This document shows positions 1-7,367 of a stretch of DNA of 12,748 nt, one piece after another. Location: the NCBI GenBank assembly GCA_035493495.1, contig DATJIG010000322.1:1-12748 (forward strand). The letters are read 5' to 3'. Positions within the stretch are counted from its first letter, which is position 1. Each line of letters opens with the position of its first letter. The notes below the pieces were generated by a model that was not told where the DNA came from, searched no databases, and was given only the letters and a program-made list of their open reading frames with translations. Source of the stretch: DATJIG01 sp035493495. GTDB lineage: Bacteria > Pseudomonadota > Alphaproteobacteria > SMXQ01. The position numbers and the translations under genes are program-made.

Positions 1-466
1 TGTCGCTGACGCCGTCGTGCAGCAGCCGCTGGCGGATGCCGTTGGCCAGCCGCGACGAGATGCGCTTGACCGTCGAATCCTCGCGCTTGCGGCGGATGCC
101 GGCGACGAGGTTCACCGGCACGATCTTGTCGGCGACGTTGACGTGCTCCAGCAGCTTCGGGATGTCGGCGGGATCGTTCTGGCCGTCGCCGTCCAGCGTC
201 ACGATCCAGTCGCCGTGCGCCGCCTGCACGCCCGACGCGACGGCGCGGCTCTGGCCGCACGAGAATTTGTGTCGGACGATGCGCAGCCGGGGAAAGCGCT
301 GCTTCGCTTCGAGCAGCCGCTGGCCGGTGGAATCGGTGGAGCCGTCATCGACGTAGATGACCTCGAAGTCGGCGCGGCCCTCGAGCGCGGCATGGATCTC
401 CTCGAGCAGCGGAACGATGTTCTCCTGCTCGTTCTTGACCGGCACGACGACGCTGATCCTGGGCAC
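1..466 (-). CDS. GT2 family glycosyltransferase (DPM1/ArnC-like), 3' end cut off by window edge
   Basis: N-terminal 155 residues of a family 2 glycosyltransferase. Seen: the protein starts VPRISVVVPVKNEQENI, has the nucleotide-sugar-binding run VIYVDDGSTD (about residues 40-49), then HKFSCGQSRAVASGVQAAHG and the DXD-like LDGDGQNDP. The last visible stretch, IRRKREDSTVKRISSRLANG, resembles dolichol-phosphate mannosyltransferase-like and ArnC-like enzymes. Such enzymes move a sugar from a nucleotide donor onto polyprenyl phosphate at the cytoplasmic face. The C-terminus, including any membrane anchors, lies beyond base 1. The start is GTG at 466-464, chosen because a strong AAGGAGG stands seven bases upstream and homology begins exactly there. 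It is divergent from an ArnT-like transferase that could use its lipid-linked sugar; this partnership is inference. The sugar cannot be told from the sequence. Confidence 0.9.
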   Translation of the reverse strand, partial: MPRISVVVPVKNEQENIVPLLEEIHAALEGRADFEVIYVDDGSTDSTGQRLLEAKQRFPRLRIVRHKFSCGQSRAVASGVQAAHGDWIVTLDGDGQNDPADIPKLLEHVNVADKIVPVNLVAGIRRKREDSTVKRISSRLANGIRQRLLHDGVSD

Positions 467-473
467 GTAAACC

Positions 474-480
474 CCTCCTT
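474..480 (-). promoter_or_regulatory. Shine-Dalgarno of the GT2 gene, fixing a GTG start
   Basis: On the minus strand AAGGAGG is followed by seven bases (GGTTTAC) and then GTG. This near-perfect site decides the non-ATG start of the glycosyltransferase. No ATG in the same frame near the family's N-terminus competes with it. Confidence 0.8.
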
Positions 481-596
481 GGGCCTCGGGCGGACACTTC
501 GCACGGCCCGGCCGCCATGGCAAGGCTCGGCGGCGGCACTCCGCCATGCCTCCCTCTCATGCGGCTCGACGGGCCCGCCGACGGGTGGTCGCCGCC

Positions 597-625
597 ATGG
601 TCGTGTGCGGCGCTTCTGATACACT
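597..625 (+). promoter_or_regulatory. Weak candidate promoter just upstream of the ArnT-like gene
   Basis: The relatively AT-rich TGATACACT lies in otherwise very GC-rich DNA, 11 to 18 bases before the ATG at 636. TACACT (620-625) could be a -10 element matching the sigma-70 consensus at four of six positions. No good -35 element is seen at the expected distance (about 597-602). Transcription from here would begin within a few bases of the ATG, giving a leaderless or very short leader. That would fit the absence of a Shine-Dalgarno site before that ATG. The 169-bp divergent region holds nothing else convincing. Confidence 0.25.
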
Positions 626-635
626 CCGCGCGCCC

Positions 636-2321
636 ATGAGCACTCGTTCCGCCGCTTCAACCTCGACCTTCGACGCCTGCGCCCGCATCGCCCGCGGCCG
701 CTGGGCGATCTGGGCCCTGCTGGCGCTCAGCCTGCTGATGTTCGTGCCGGGCATCGCCTCGCTGCCGGTGACGGACCGCGACGAGGCGCGTTACGCCCAG
801 GCGTCGCGGCAGATGGCCGAGAGCGGCGACTACGTCCACATCCGCTTCCAGGACGAGCCCCGCAACAAGAAGCCGGCCGGCGCCTACTGGCTGCAGGCGA
901 CGGCGGCGCGGATCACCGATCAGGTCGGCTCGGGCGCGATCTGGCCCTATCGGCTGCCGTCGCTGCTCGGTGCCACGCTCGCGGTCATCCTGCTGTTCGC
1001 GTGTGCGCGACCGGCGTACGGCCCGTCGGCCGCGTTCCTCGCCGCCGGGCTTCTCGGCGCCAGCGTGCTGGCGGCAAGCGAGGCGAGGTTGGCCAAGACT
1101 GACGCGCTGTTGCTGGCGACCGCGGTCGCGGCACAGGTGTCGCTGGTGCGGATCTATCTCACACGGGCGCGCAACGAGGCACCGGGCACGGGGCTAGCGC
1201 TCGCGTTCTGGATCGCCCAGGGCTTCGCCATCCTCATCAAGGGCCCGGTGATCCCGTTCGTCAGCCTGATGACGGTGCTCGGGCTCGCCGTCAGCGATCG
1301 CAAGACGCGCTGGCTCGGCGCGCTGAAGGCGCCGTGGGGCATTCCGCTGGCGTTGCTGATCGCGGCGCCCTGGTTCGTCGCCATCACCCTCGCCGATTCC
1401 GGCTTCATCCAGGAATCGGTCGGCAAGGACCTGCTGCCGAAGCTCTTCGGCATCGCCGAGCAGCACGGCGGCTGGCCCGGCACATATGTGCTTTTGGCGC
1501 CGCTGACATTCTGGCCGGGGTCGCTGCTGCTGGTGCCGGCGCTGATCGTCGCGTGGCGCGAGCGGACGCGACCCGAGGTGCGCGCGCTGCTCGCGTGGCT
1601 GATCCCGGCGTGGATCGTGTTCGAGGCGATCCCGACCAAACTGCCGCATTACGTGCTGCCGCTGTATCCGGCGCTGGCGCTCCTCGTCGCGCGCGCGGCG
1701 GTCGATCGCGCGCCGGAGATCGCCGCGATCCTCGGCCGCATCGGCGGCAAGATCTGGCTCGGCATCTGGATCGTCGTATCGCTGGTGCTGGCGGTGCTCG
1801 GCATCGTCGCGACGGTGGCGCTGCATGCATCCGCCGCGCTGATTCCGGCGATCGCACTTTTCGCTACGACTCTCGCGCTCGTCGTCGGCGCGCTGGTGCT
1901 GGCGCGCCGCGGACAGGCAGCCGGTGCGTTGAGCGTCGCCGTCGCGTTCGCAATTCCGTTCCACGCGCTGCTGTTCGCCGGTGTCGCGCCGCGCCTCGAC
2001 ACGATCTGGCTGTCGCGCGACGCGGCGGTTGCGGTGGCGGCGAACGGCGGTGCCGCGAGCACCGTCGCGACCGCGGGCTACAGCGAGCCTAGCTTGGTGT
2101 TCGCGCTCGGCACCCAGACGATCCTGAGCGGCGCCAAGGGTGCCGCCGAAGCACTCGCCGACGGTCGCGCAAAGCTTGCCCTGGTCGAAGACCGCGAGGG
2201 TCCGACGTTCATCGTCGAGGCCGATCGCCTCGGCCTGCACCCGCGTCCGCTCGCCGCCGTCGAGGGCGTGAACTACTCGCGCGGCCAGAAGACGGTGCTG
2301 CGACTCTACGCGCCGAACTGA
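636..2321 (+). CDS. ArnT-like GT39/GT83 integral-membrane glycosyltransferase
   Basis: A 561-residue polytopic membrane protein of the PMT/ArnT superfamily. These enzymes take a sugar from a polyprenyl-phosphate donor and attach it to lipid A, other glycolipids or proteins at the periplasmic face. Seen: a first membrane segment at about residues 23-42, then the first periplasmic loop with the acidic motif TDRDEARYAQASRQM (46-60), where the Asp/Glu pair marks the catalytic region. Many hydrophobic segments follow, with TKLPHYVLPLYP (334-345), typical of ArnT-type members. The last about 110 residues form a small soluble domain, also usual in the family. The ATG at 636 is preferred over upstream in-frame ATGs at 546 and 597 because the extension is Arg/Ala-rich and unlike the family. 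No Shine-Dalgarno is visible. Its divergent neighbour is a GT2 enzyme that may supply the lipid-linked sugar. Acceptor and sugar are unknown. Confidence 0.88.
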   Translation: MSTRSAASTSTFDACARIARGRWAIWALLALSLLMFVPGIASLPVTDRDEARYAQASRQMAESGDYVHIRFQDEPRNKKPAGAYWLQATAARITDQVGSGAIWPYRLPSLLGATLAVILLFACARPAYGPSAAFLAAGLLGASVLAASEARLAKTDALLLATAVAAQVSLVRIYLTRARNEAPGTGLALAFWIAQGFAILIKGPVIPFVSLMTVLGLAVSDRKTRWLGALKAPWGIPLALLIAAPWFVAITLADSGFIQESVGKDLLPKLFGIAEQHGGWPGTYVLLAPLTFWPGSLLLVPALIVAWRERTRPEVRALLAWLIPAWIVFEAIPTKLPHYVLPLYPALALLVARAAVDRAPEIAAILGRIGGKIWLGIWIVVSLVLAVLGIVATVALHASAALIPAIALFATTLALVVGALVLARRGQAAGALSVAVAFAIPFHALLFAGVAPRLDTIWLSRDAAVAVAANGGAASTVATAGYSEPSLVFALGTQTILSGAKGAAEALADGRAKLALVEDREGPTFIVEADRLGLHPRPLAAVEGVNYSRGQKTVLRLYAPN

Positions 2322-2326
2322 AAACC

Positions 2327-2349
2327 CTGTTAGACCAGTGGTTTAACGG
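2327..2349 (+). terminator. Hairpin after the ArnT-like gene; doubtful terminator
   Basis: GTTAGACC (2329-2336) pairs with GGTTTAAC (2340-2347) around a three-base loop, with one G-U pair. The stem can extend by two pairs on the outside. It begins six bases after the stop codon. No T-tract follows on the plus strand, so intrinsic termination is uncertain. It may instead protect the mRNA 3' end or cause only partial termination before terC. Confidence 0.3.
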
Positions 2350-2424
2350 CCGGTCCGGATTCGCTTGCGCGCCTGAGTGGTTTCCCGTAGAGAGTCTGCG
2401 CGCCGCGCGGCTTGTCATTGAGAC

Positions 2425-2510
2425 GACCGCGAAGATGCGCGGTCCGGGCCCCTCTGGCAGGCGACCCCTGCGATGTCGGACCTCCGTTCAACTTTGATCG
2501 GGAGGCCCGG
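2425..2510 (+). promoter_or_regulatory. Structured 5' leader of terC, candidate cis-regulatory RNA (terC-motif-like)
   Basis: Five perfect short helices can be drawn. A: 2425-2431 with 2438-2444 (7 bp). B: 2441-2446 with 2477-2482 (6 bp), enclosing D: 2457-2461 with 2467-2471 (5 bp). C: CCTCC 2481-2485 with the Shine-Dalgarno GGAGG 2501-2505. E: 2444-2450 with 2504-2510 (7 bp), also taking part of the Shine-Dalgarno. A and B exclude each other, B and C exclude each other, and B and E exclude each other. B plus D would therefore leave the ribosome site open, while A plus C (or E) would close it. This is the layout of a translational switch. A 'terC RNA motif' upstream of terC genes in Alphaproteobacteria is known from comparative genomics (Weinberg and colleagues), and this leader may belong to it. 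I could not check it against that model. The conserved bases of the yybP-ykoY manganese riboswitch are not evident. Confidence 0.6.
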
Positions 2511-2513
2511 CAC

Positions 2514-3533
2514 ATGTCCGACCCAATCGTATCCGTACCCGAAACCCCGTTGTGGTTCTGGATCGCCTTCACCGCGGCGGTCCTCGTCATCCTCGCGTTC
2601 GACCTCGGCCTGACCAAGCGCCGCAACGACGGCGCCATCGGCGTCACCGAAGCCTGCGTGCGCAGCGCGATCTACGCCACGATGGCATTCGTCTTCGCGG
2701 GCGGGCTGTATCTGTTCCGCGATCCCAACAGCGCCGTGTCGTTCGTCACCGGCTTCCTCATCGAGTGGAGCCTGTCGGTCGACAACGTGTTCGTCTTCGT
2801 TCTCGTCTTCGCGCACTTCATGGTGCCGAAGCGGCTCGAATATCGCGTTCTGTTCTGGGGCGTGCTGGCGGCTCTCGTCATGCGCGGCACGCTGATCGTG
2901 GCGGGCGCGGCGCTGATCGAGGCGTTCCACTGGGTGCTGTTCGTGTTCGCCGCGATCCTGATCTTCAGCGGCGTGAAGATGCTGATCGCCGCCGACGCCG
3001 AGCCGGATCTCGCCCGCAACCCGCTGCTCGCGTTCATGCGGCGCTGGATGCGCGTCACCGAAGACTTCGAAGGATCGAAGTTCTTCGTTCGCCGCGGCCG
3101 AGCGATGTGGGTGACGCCGCTGTTCCTGGCACTGGTCGTGGTCAACGTCGCCGACGTGGTGTTCGCGATCGACTCGATCCCGGCGATCTTCGCCGTGACC
3201 TCGGATCCCTTCATCGTCTACACCGCGAACGTATTCGCGATCTTGGGCTTGCGCTCGCTCTACTTCGCGCTCGCCGGCATCGTCCACACGTTCTACTACC
3301 TGAAGTATGGGCTGTCGCTGGTGCTGATCCTGATCGGCGGCAAGATGATCGCCAACGGCATCTTCGGCGCAGACGCGGTGCCGACCGAGTGGGCGCTGCT
3401 CGGCACGGCGGCCCTCGTCGGCGGCTCGATCCTGCTGTCGTTCCTCAGGCCGGCCAAGGAGGCGCGGCCGCATGGCTGGGTGCCGGGCACGCCCTTGATG
3501 GAGGAGCCCCCGCCCCGCCGGCGCGAACGCTAG
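2514..3533 (+). CDS. TerC/Alx-family integral membrane protein, probable metal exporter
   Basis: A 339-residue TerC-family membrane protein, close in length to E. coli Alx (about 320). Seen: hydrophobic segments from residue 13 on, the family signature EWSLSVDNVFVFVLVF (84-99) with its intramembrane Asp, and a second acidic motif DVVFAIDSIPAIFAVTSDP (214-232) followed by ANVFAILGLRSLYF. In the family these repeated Asp-containing motifs probably line a cation path; Alx exports manganese, and relatives help metallate exported proteins or give tellurite resistance. The tail (313-339) is soluble and Pro/Arg-rich (EEPPPRRRER). The ATG at 2514 is chosen because GGGAGG lies eight bases upstream and the family begins there; a longer frame back to 2412 runs through the structured leader. 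Control is probably through that leader. Its TAG stop overlaps the convergent hyuB stop. Manganese as substrate is by analogy only. Confidence 0.92.
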   Translation: MSDPIVSVPETPLWFWIAFTAAVLVILAFDLGLTKRRNDGAIGVTEACVRSAIYATMAFVFAGGLYLFRDPNSAVSFVTGFLIEWSLSVDNVFVFVLVFAHFMVPKRLEYRVLFWGVLAALVMRGTLIVAGAALIEAFHWVLFVFAAILIFSGVKMLIAADAEPDLARNPLLAFMRRWMRVTEDFEGSKFFVRRGRAMWVTPLFLALVVVNVADVVFAIDSIPAIFAVTSDPFIVYTANVFAILGLRSLYFALAGIVHTFYYLKYGLSLVLILIGGKMIANGIFGADAVPTEWALLGTAALVGGSILLSFLRPAKEARPHGWVPGTPLMEEPPPRRRER

Positions 3534-5275
3534 CTCTTGCGGCGCTTCGCGGTCGCGGCCTCGTCGAGCACCCAGTCGCCGTCACGCTCAACGACGACCA
3601 CGCCGTAGTCCTCGGCGGCGCGCGCCGGGCTGACGTAGCCCTCGTTGACGTCGGCCACGACCAGCGAGGGCTCACGGCTCAGTGGATCGCCGAAGCCGCC
3701 GCCGCCCGGGGTTTCGAGACGGAACACGTCGTGCTCGCCGAGCGGGTAATCGGAGTAGCGCGAAGGCAGCTCGCGTTCCTGGTTCGTGCCGGGCTTCATG
3801 GTGAGCTTGCCGGGCTTGCCCGACTTTCCGCCGTGAACGCCGAGCGCCGGGATCACGTGCTTGGTCGAGCGGATGTTGAAGCGCGCGTCCATGAGGTTCT
3901 CGTACTCGCGGTGAATGCCGAGACCGCCGCGGAATTCGCCGGGTCCCCCTGAGTCCTTCACCAGGTCGAAGCGCTTCACCAGCGTCGGGAACTCGCTCTC
4001 GATGATCTCGACCGGCGCGATGCGCGAGTTCGACTGGTGGGCGCAGGCGCCCGAGAGCCCGTCCTTGTTGGGCCGCGCGCCGGTTCCGCCGCCGAAGATC
4101 TCGTACTGGACGTAGCCCTTGCCGGCGCGCGTCGAGCGGCCGCCGATGATGATCGAGCGCGAGCCGCAGCCGTCGCCGCGGGCACGGCCCGGCACCATCT
4201 GGGCAAGAGCATCGAGCATCGCCTCTACCACCGCGTGCACCGTCGGGTTGTAGGTGTTGAGCGACGCGGGAAAGCGCGGGTTGAGCACGCTGCCTTCGCG
4301 CACTACCACGTCGGCGACCTTGAGCAGCCCCGAGTTGATGTGGATGTGGGGATCGGTGAGGCAGATCAGGCAATAGACGATCGACGCCTTGACCAGCGGC
4401 GGACGGATATTGGCCGGACCCTGGGTCTGGTCGGCGGATCCCGAGAAGTCGAATTTGATGCGGTCGCCCTTTTTCTCGACAACGACATGAATCCGGATCG
4501 GCTTGTCGAGGCTGATGCCGTCGTTGTCGAGCAGGCGCTCGGCCTCGAAACGGCCGTCCTGCCACCCGGCGATGTGCTCGCGCATCGACTCCTCCGACAC
4601 CCGCATGAGCTGGTCGAAGCAGGCGAGCAACTGGTTCTGGCCGTACTTGCCCGAGAGCTCTGCGACACGACGCTCGCCGAGGCGATCGGAGCCGATCTGG
4701 CCGCGGATGTCGCCCAGCACCAGCTCGGGCGTGCGCGAGTTGGAAGCGAGGATGCGCTCGACTTCTTCATTCACCACGCCGGCACGGATGTAGCGCACCG
4801 CCGGGAGATGGATGCCCTCGGCGAAGATCTCCTTGGCCAGCGCGAAGCACGAGCCCGGCACCGGCCCGCCGATATCGGACTTGTGCGCAATGGTGCCGGA
4901 GAAGCCGACGTGTCGGCCTTGATGGAAGATCGGCGTCAGCACCGCCATGTCGGGGGCGTGCGGGCTGCCGCCCTCATAGGTGTGGTTGATGAGGTAGGCG
5001 TCGCCCTCCTGGAAGGTGCCGCGGTAGGTCCGCAGCACGGCGGCGCAGCACGCCGGAAACGCGCCGATGTGGAGCGGCAGTACGACGTGCTGCGCCACCA
5101 CCTCGCCTTCCGCATTGAGGAGCGCGCACGAGGCGTCCTGGGATTCGCGGATGATCGTCGAGTAGCCGGTGCGGAACAGCGAGTTCTGCATCTCCTGGAC
5201 GATGCCGGTGAGGCTCGCCTTGATGACCTGAAAGGTCACCGGATCGACGCCGCTCTGGTCCATCTTGGTCGCCAT
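3530..5275 (-). CDS. Hydantoinase B/oxoprolinase family protein (HyuB-type catalytic subunit)
   Basis: A 581-residue HyuB-family protein, full length for the family (usually 510-600). It is the partner of HyuA in ATP-dependent hydantoinases, 5-oxoprolinases, caprolactamase and acetone/acetophenone carboxylases. Seen: DPVTFQVIKASL (11-22), the metal-site loop AHKSDIGG (130-137) with conserved His and Asp, the Gly-rich loop NHTYEGGSPHAPD (97-109), FDFSGSADQTQGPANI (275-290), DSGGPGEFRGGLGI (441-454), and TPGGGGFGDP (522-531) near the C-terminus. The loop at 97-109 departs from the commoner NDPY-x-GG-THxxD pattern. The start is ATG at 5275-5273, one base after the hyuA TGA, with GAGG just upstream, so the two genes are translationally coupled. 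An in-frame ATG at 5287 would overlap hyuA and is less likely. The substrate is unknown. The stop codon overlaps that of the convergent terC. Confidence 0.92.
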   Translation of the reverse strand: MATKMDQSGVDPVTFQVIKASLTGIVQEMQNSLFRTGYSTIIRESQDASCALLNAEGEVVAQHVVLPLHIGAFPACCAAVLRTYRGTFQEGDAYLINHTYEGGSPHAPDMAVLTPIFHQGRHVGFSGTIAHKSDIGGPVPGSCFALAKEIFAEGIHLPAVRYIRAGVVNEEVERILASNSRTPELVLGDIRGQIGSDRLGERRVAELSGKYGQNQLLACFDQLMRVSEESMREHIAGWQDGRFEAERLLDNDGISLDKPIRIHVVVEKKGDRIKFDFSGSADQTQGPANIRPPLVKASIVYCLICLTDPHIHINSGLLKVADVVVREGSVLNPRFPASLNTYNPTVHAVVEAMLDALAQMVPGRARGDGCGSRSIIIGGRSTRAGKGYVQYEIFGGGTGARPNKDGLSGACAHQSNSRIAPVEIIESEFPTLVKRFDLVKDSGGPGEFRGGLGIHREYENLMDARFNIRSTKHVIPALGVHGGKSGKPGKLTMKPGTNQERELPSRYSDYPLGEHDVFRLETPGGGGFGDPLSREPSLVVADVNEGYVSPARAAEDYGVVVVERDGDWVLDEAATAKRRKS

Positions 5276-5276
5276 C

Positions 5277-7340
5277 TCACACCTCATCCGTGACGATGAT
5301 GTTCTTCCACTCGTCGACTGTCGCGATCTGTCCGGGCGGCACGACCAGCGTCGCGTCGAGCTGCTCGACGACCGCGGGCCCCTTGATCGCGTGCCCGACG
5401 TCGAGCCGTTCGCGCTGGTAGACCTCGGCCGTCATGTCGGCACCGTCGAAGCGCGCAGTGCGCGAACCGAGATGCGCGTCCTCGAGCGGCCGGCCCTCGG
5501 ACTTGAAGCGGGGCATCTTCACCTCGGGCACCTGACCGATGCCGGCGACGCGGTAGGTCACCACTTCGACCGGCTCGTCGGGTGCGGCGTGGCCGAAGAG
5601 CTGCTTGTGCATCTCGTCGAAGCCGCGACGGATTGCCGCGACATCGGCATCATTCAATGAGCCCGACTTGACCGGCACGGTGATCTCGTAGCCCTGGCCG
5701 GCGTAGCGCATGTCGAGGCCGTACTGATAGGCGATCTGGCCCTCGGCGAAGCCTTCGTCAAGGAGTTCCTGACGCGCCTGCTGGGCAAGCTCGGCGAAAT
5801 GTCCGCTCGCTTCGGAGCCCTTGAGGTTGGCGATGACCTTGAGTCGCGACATTGCGTGGTCGTGCTTGACGTCGGCCTGCAGCAACCCGATCGCCGAGTT
5901 GACGCCAGGGTAGAGCGGCACGATCACGCCCTTCATGCCGAGGTCGCGCGCCATCTGCGACGAATGCAGCGGCCCGGCGCCGCCGAACGCCACGAGCATG
6001 AAGTCGCGCAGGTCGTAGCCGCGCATCGTCGAGATCGCCTTGATCGCCTCTTCCATCTTGACGTTGATGATGCGGACGATGCCCTCGGCCGCCTCGGCGG
6101 TCGAAAGCCTGAGCGGCTTCGCGACTTTCTCTTCGACTGCCCGCACGGCCTTGGAGCGATCGAGGCGCATGCGGCCGCCGAGGAAGTTCGTCTCGGAGAA
6201 GTAGCCGAGCGCCATGTTGGCGTCGGTCACCGTCGGCAGCTCGCCGCCGCGGCCGTAGCACGCCGGGCCCGGCACAGCGCCCGCCGAGTCCGGCCCGACC
6301 TCGAGCATGCCCTGATTGGTGACACGGGCGATGGTGCCGCCGCCCGCCGACACAGTGTTGATGTCCATCATCGGCAGCGCAATGACGCGACCGTCGATCA
6401 GCACGCGGCTCGCGAACGACGGCTGCGCGTCCTTGATCAGCGCCACGTCGCACGACGTGCCGCCCATGTCGAAGGTGATGAGGTCGCGGTGCCCGGTGTC
6501 GCGAGCCATGGTGACGCCCGCGGTCATGCCGCCGGCGGGGCCCGACAGCACCGTGGCGACGGCCTTCTTCGCCGTCGATTCGAACGTCGATGTGCCGCCG
6601 TTCGACTGCATGATGTAGCGCTTGCGCGACTTCATGCCGGTGCCTTCGAGGCGCTTGGCCAGATTGGCGATGTAGCGCTCGAGCACCGGTTGCAAATAGG
6701 CGTTGATGACCGTGGTCGACAGGCGGAAGTACTCGCGGATCTGCGGCAGCACCTCCGACGACAGCGACACCGAGACGTCCGGCATCTCCTCCTTGAGGAT
6801 GTCGCGAACGCGGCGCTCGTGCTCGGGATGGAGGAACGAGAACAGCAGGCAGACGCTGACCGACGTTACCTTCTTGGCCTTCAGACGCCTCGCTGCGGCG
6901 CGCACGCTCGCTTCGTCGAGCGGCATCAGCACGCGCCCCTGGAAGTCGACGCGCTCCTTGACCTCGCAAGTCAGGCTCTGTGGCGCAAGCTTCGCCGGCT
7001 TCTCGTAGAACATATTGAAGATGGTCGGGCCGTACGGGATGCACTGCTCGCCGACCTCGTAGATGCCACGGAAGCCCTCGGTGATGATCAGGCCGGTGCG
7101 GGCCCCCTTGCCTTCGAGCAGTGCGTTCGTACCGACGGTGGTGCCATGGCAGAAGTACTCGATCTCGGTCGCCGGCACGCCCTTGTCGATCAGCGCCTGG
7201 ACGCCGCCCAGGATCGCCTCGGACGGATCGTGGGGCGTCGAGGGCAGCTTGTGGATGGTAATGGCCTGCTTTGTCTCGTCGTAATAGACGACATCGGTGA
7301 AAGTGCCGCCGGTGTCGACGGTGATGCGGAACTGACCCAT
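5277..7340 (-). CDS. Hydantoinase A/oxoprolinase family ATPase subunit (HyuA)
   Basis: A 687-residue HyuA protein, the usual length for the family. It has an ASKHA ATPase fold that uses ATP to activate a lactam, imide or ketone/enol for its HyuB partner. Seen: the phosphate-1 loop DTGGTFTD (9-16), HGTTVGTNALLEGKGA (65-80), SGPAGG (266-271), the phosphate-2 motif FDMGGTSCD (290-298), SAGGGTIARV (331-340), PGPACYGRGG (357-366), the adenosine motif AFGGAGPLHS (451-460), and the C-terminal domain with MRYAGQGYEITV (544-555). All the nucleotide-binding elements look intact, so it should be active. It is the second gene of a minus-strand operon, 62 bases after the binding protein, with a strong hairpin in the gap, and one base before hyuB. 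The start is ATG at 7340-7338; its ribosome site (AGAGG about 14 bases away) is weak, so translation may depend on the upstream cistron. No small third (gamma) subunit of an acetone-type carboxylase is nearby, which favours a two-subunit hydrolase. Confidence 0.93.
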   Translation of the reverse strand: MGQFRITVDTGGTFTDVVYYDETKQAITIHKLPSTPHDPSEAILGGVQALIDKGVPATEIEYFCHGTTVGTNALLEGKGARTGLIITEGFRGIYEVGEQCIPYGPTIFNMFYEKPAKLAPQSLTCEVKERVDFQGRVLMPLDEASVRAAARRLKAKKVTSVSVCLLFSFLHPEHERRVRDILKEEMPDVSVSLSSEVLPQIREYFRLSTTVINAYLQPVLERYIANLAKRLEGTGMKSRKRYIMQSNGGTSTFESTAKKAVATVLSGPAGGMTAGVTMARDTGHRDLITFDMGGTSCDVALIKDAQPSFASRVLIDGRVIALPMMDINTVSAGGGTIARVTNQGMLEVGPDSAGAVPGPACYGRGGELPTVTDANMALGYFSETNFLGGRMRLDRSKAVRAVEEKVAKPLRLSTAEAAEGIVRIINVKMEEAIKAISTMRGYDLRDFMLVAFGGAGPLHSSQMARDLGMKGVIVPLYPGVNSAIGLLQADVKHDHAMSRLKVIANLKGSEASGHFAELAQQARQELLDEGFAEGQIAYQYGLDMRYAGQGYEITVPVKSGSLNDADVAAIRRGFDEMHKQLFGHAAPDEPVEVVTYRVAGIGQVPEVKMPRFKSEGRPLEDAHLGSRTARFDGADMTAEVYQRERLDVGHAIKGPAVVEQLDATLVVPPGQIATVDEWKNIIVTDEV

Positions 7341-7367
7341 GGAGCGGGAGAACCTCTGAGCGGAAGC

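Noticed and set aside
504..521. Small palindromes (CGGCC-C-GGCCG and GCCATGGC) in the divergent glycosyltransferase region.
   Set aside because: Such short GC palindromes are expected by chance here. No repeat spacing or partner regulator supports an operator.
546..635. Upstream ATG codons at 546 and 597 as starts of the ArnT-like protein.
   Set aside because: The added residues are Arg/Ala-rich, unlike family N-termini, and have no ribosome site; 597 and 546 also lie upstream of the only promoter-like motif.
199..660. Minus-strand open frame of 153 codons covering the GT2 start.
   Set aside because: It is out of frame with the GT2 sequence, whose motifs (VDDGSTD, LDGDGQNDP) and GTG start with AAGGAGG are clear. 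The product is a Ser/Arg-rich shadow.
2425..2510. Assignment of the terC leader to the yybP-ykoY manganese riboswitch.
   Set aside because: I could not find the conserved loop sequences of that class, although the regulated gene type fits. A terC-motif RNA or unclassified element is more likely.
2412..2513. In-frame N-terminal extension of TerC beginning at a TTG.
   Set aside because: The extension has no membrane or family similarity, covers the structured leader, and the ATG at 2514 has a good Shine-Dalgarno.
4037..5293. Plus-strand open frame of 418 codons opposite hyuB, and similar ones at 7451-9073 and 1194-2240 (minus).
   Set aside because: These are shadows of well-supported genes, with low-complexity charged translations and no ribosome sites or family motifs.
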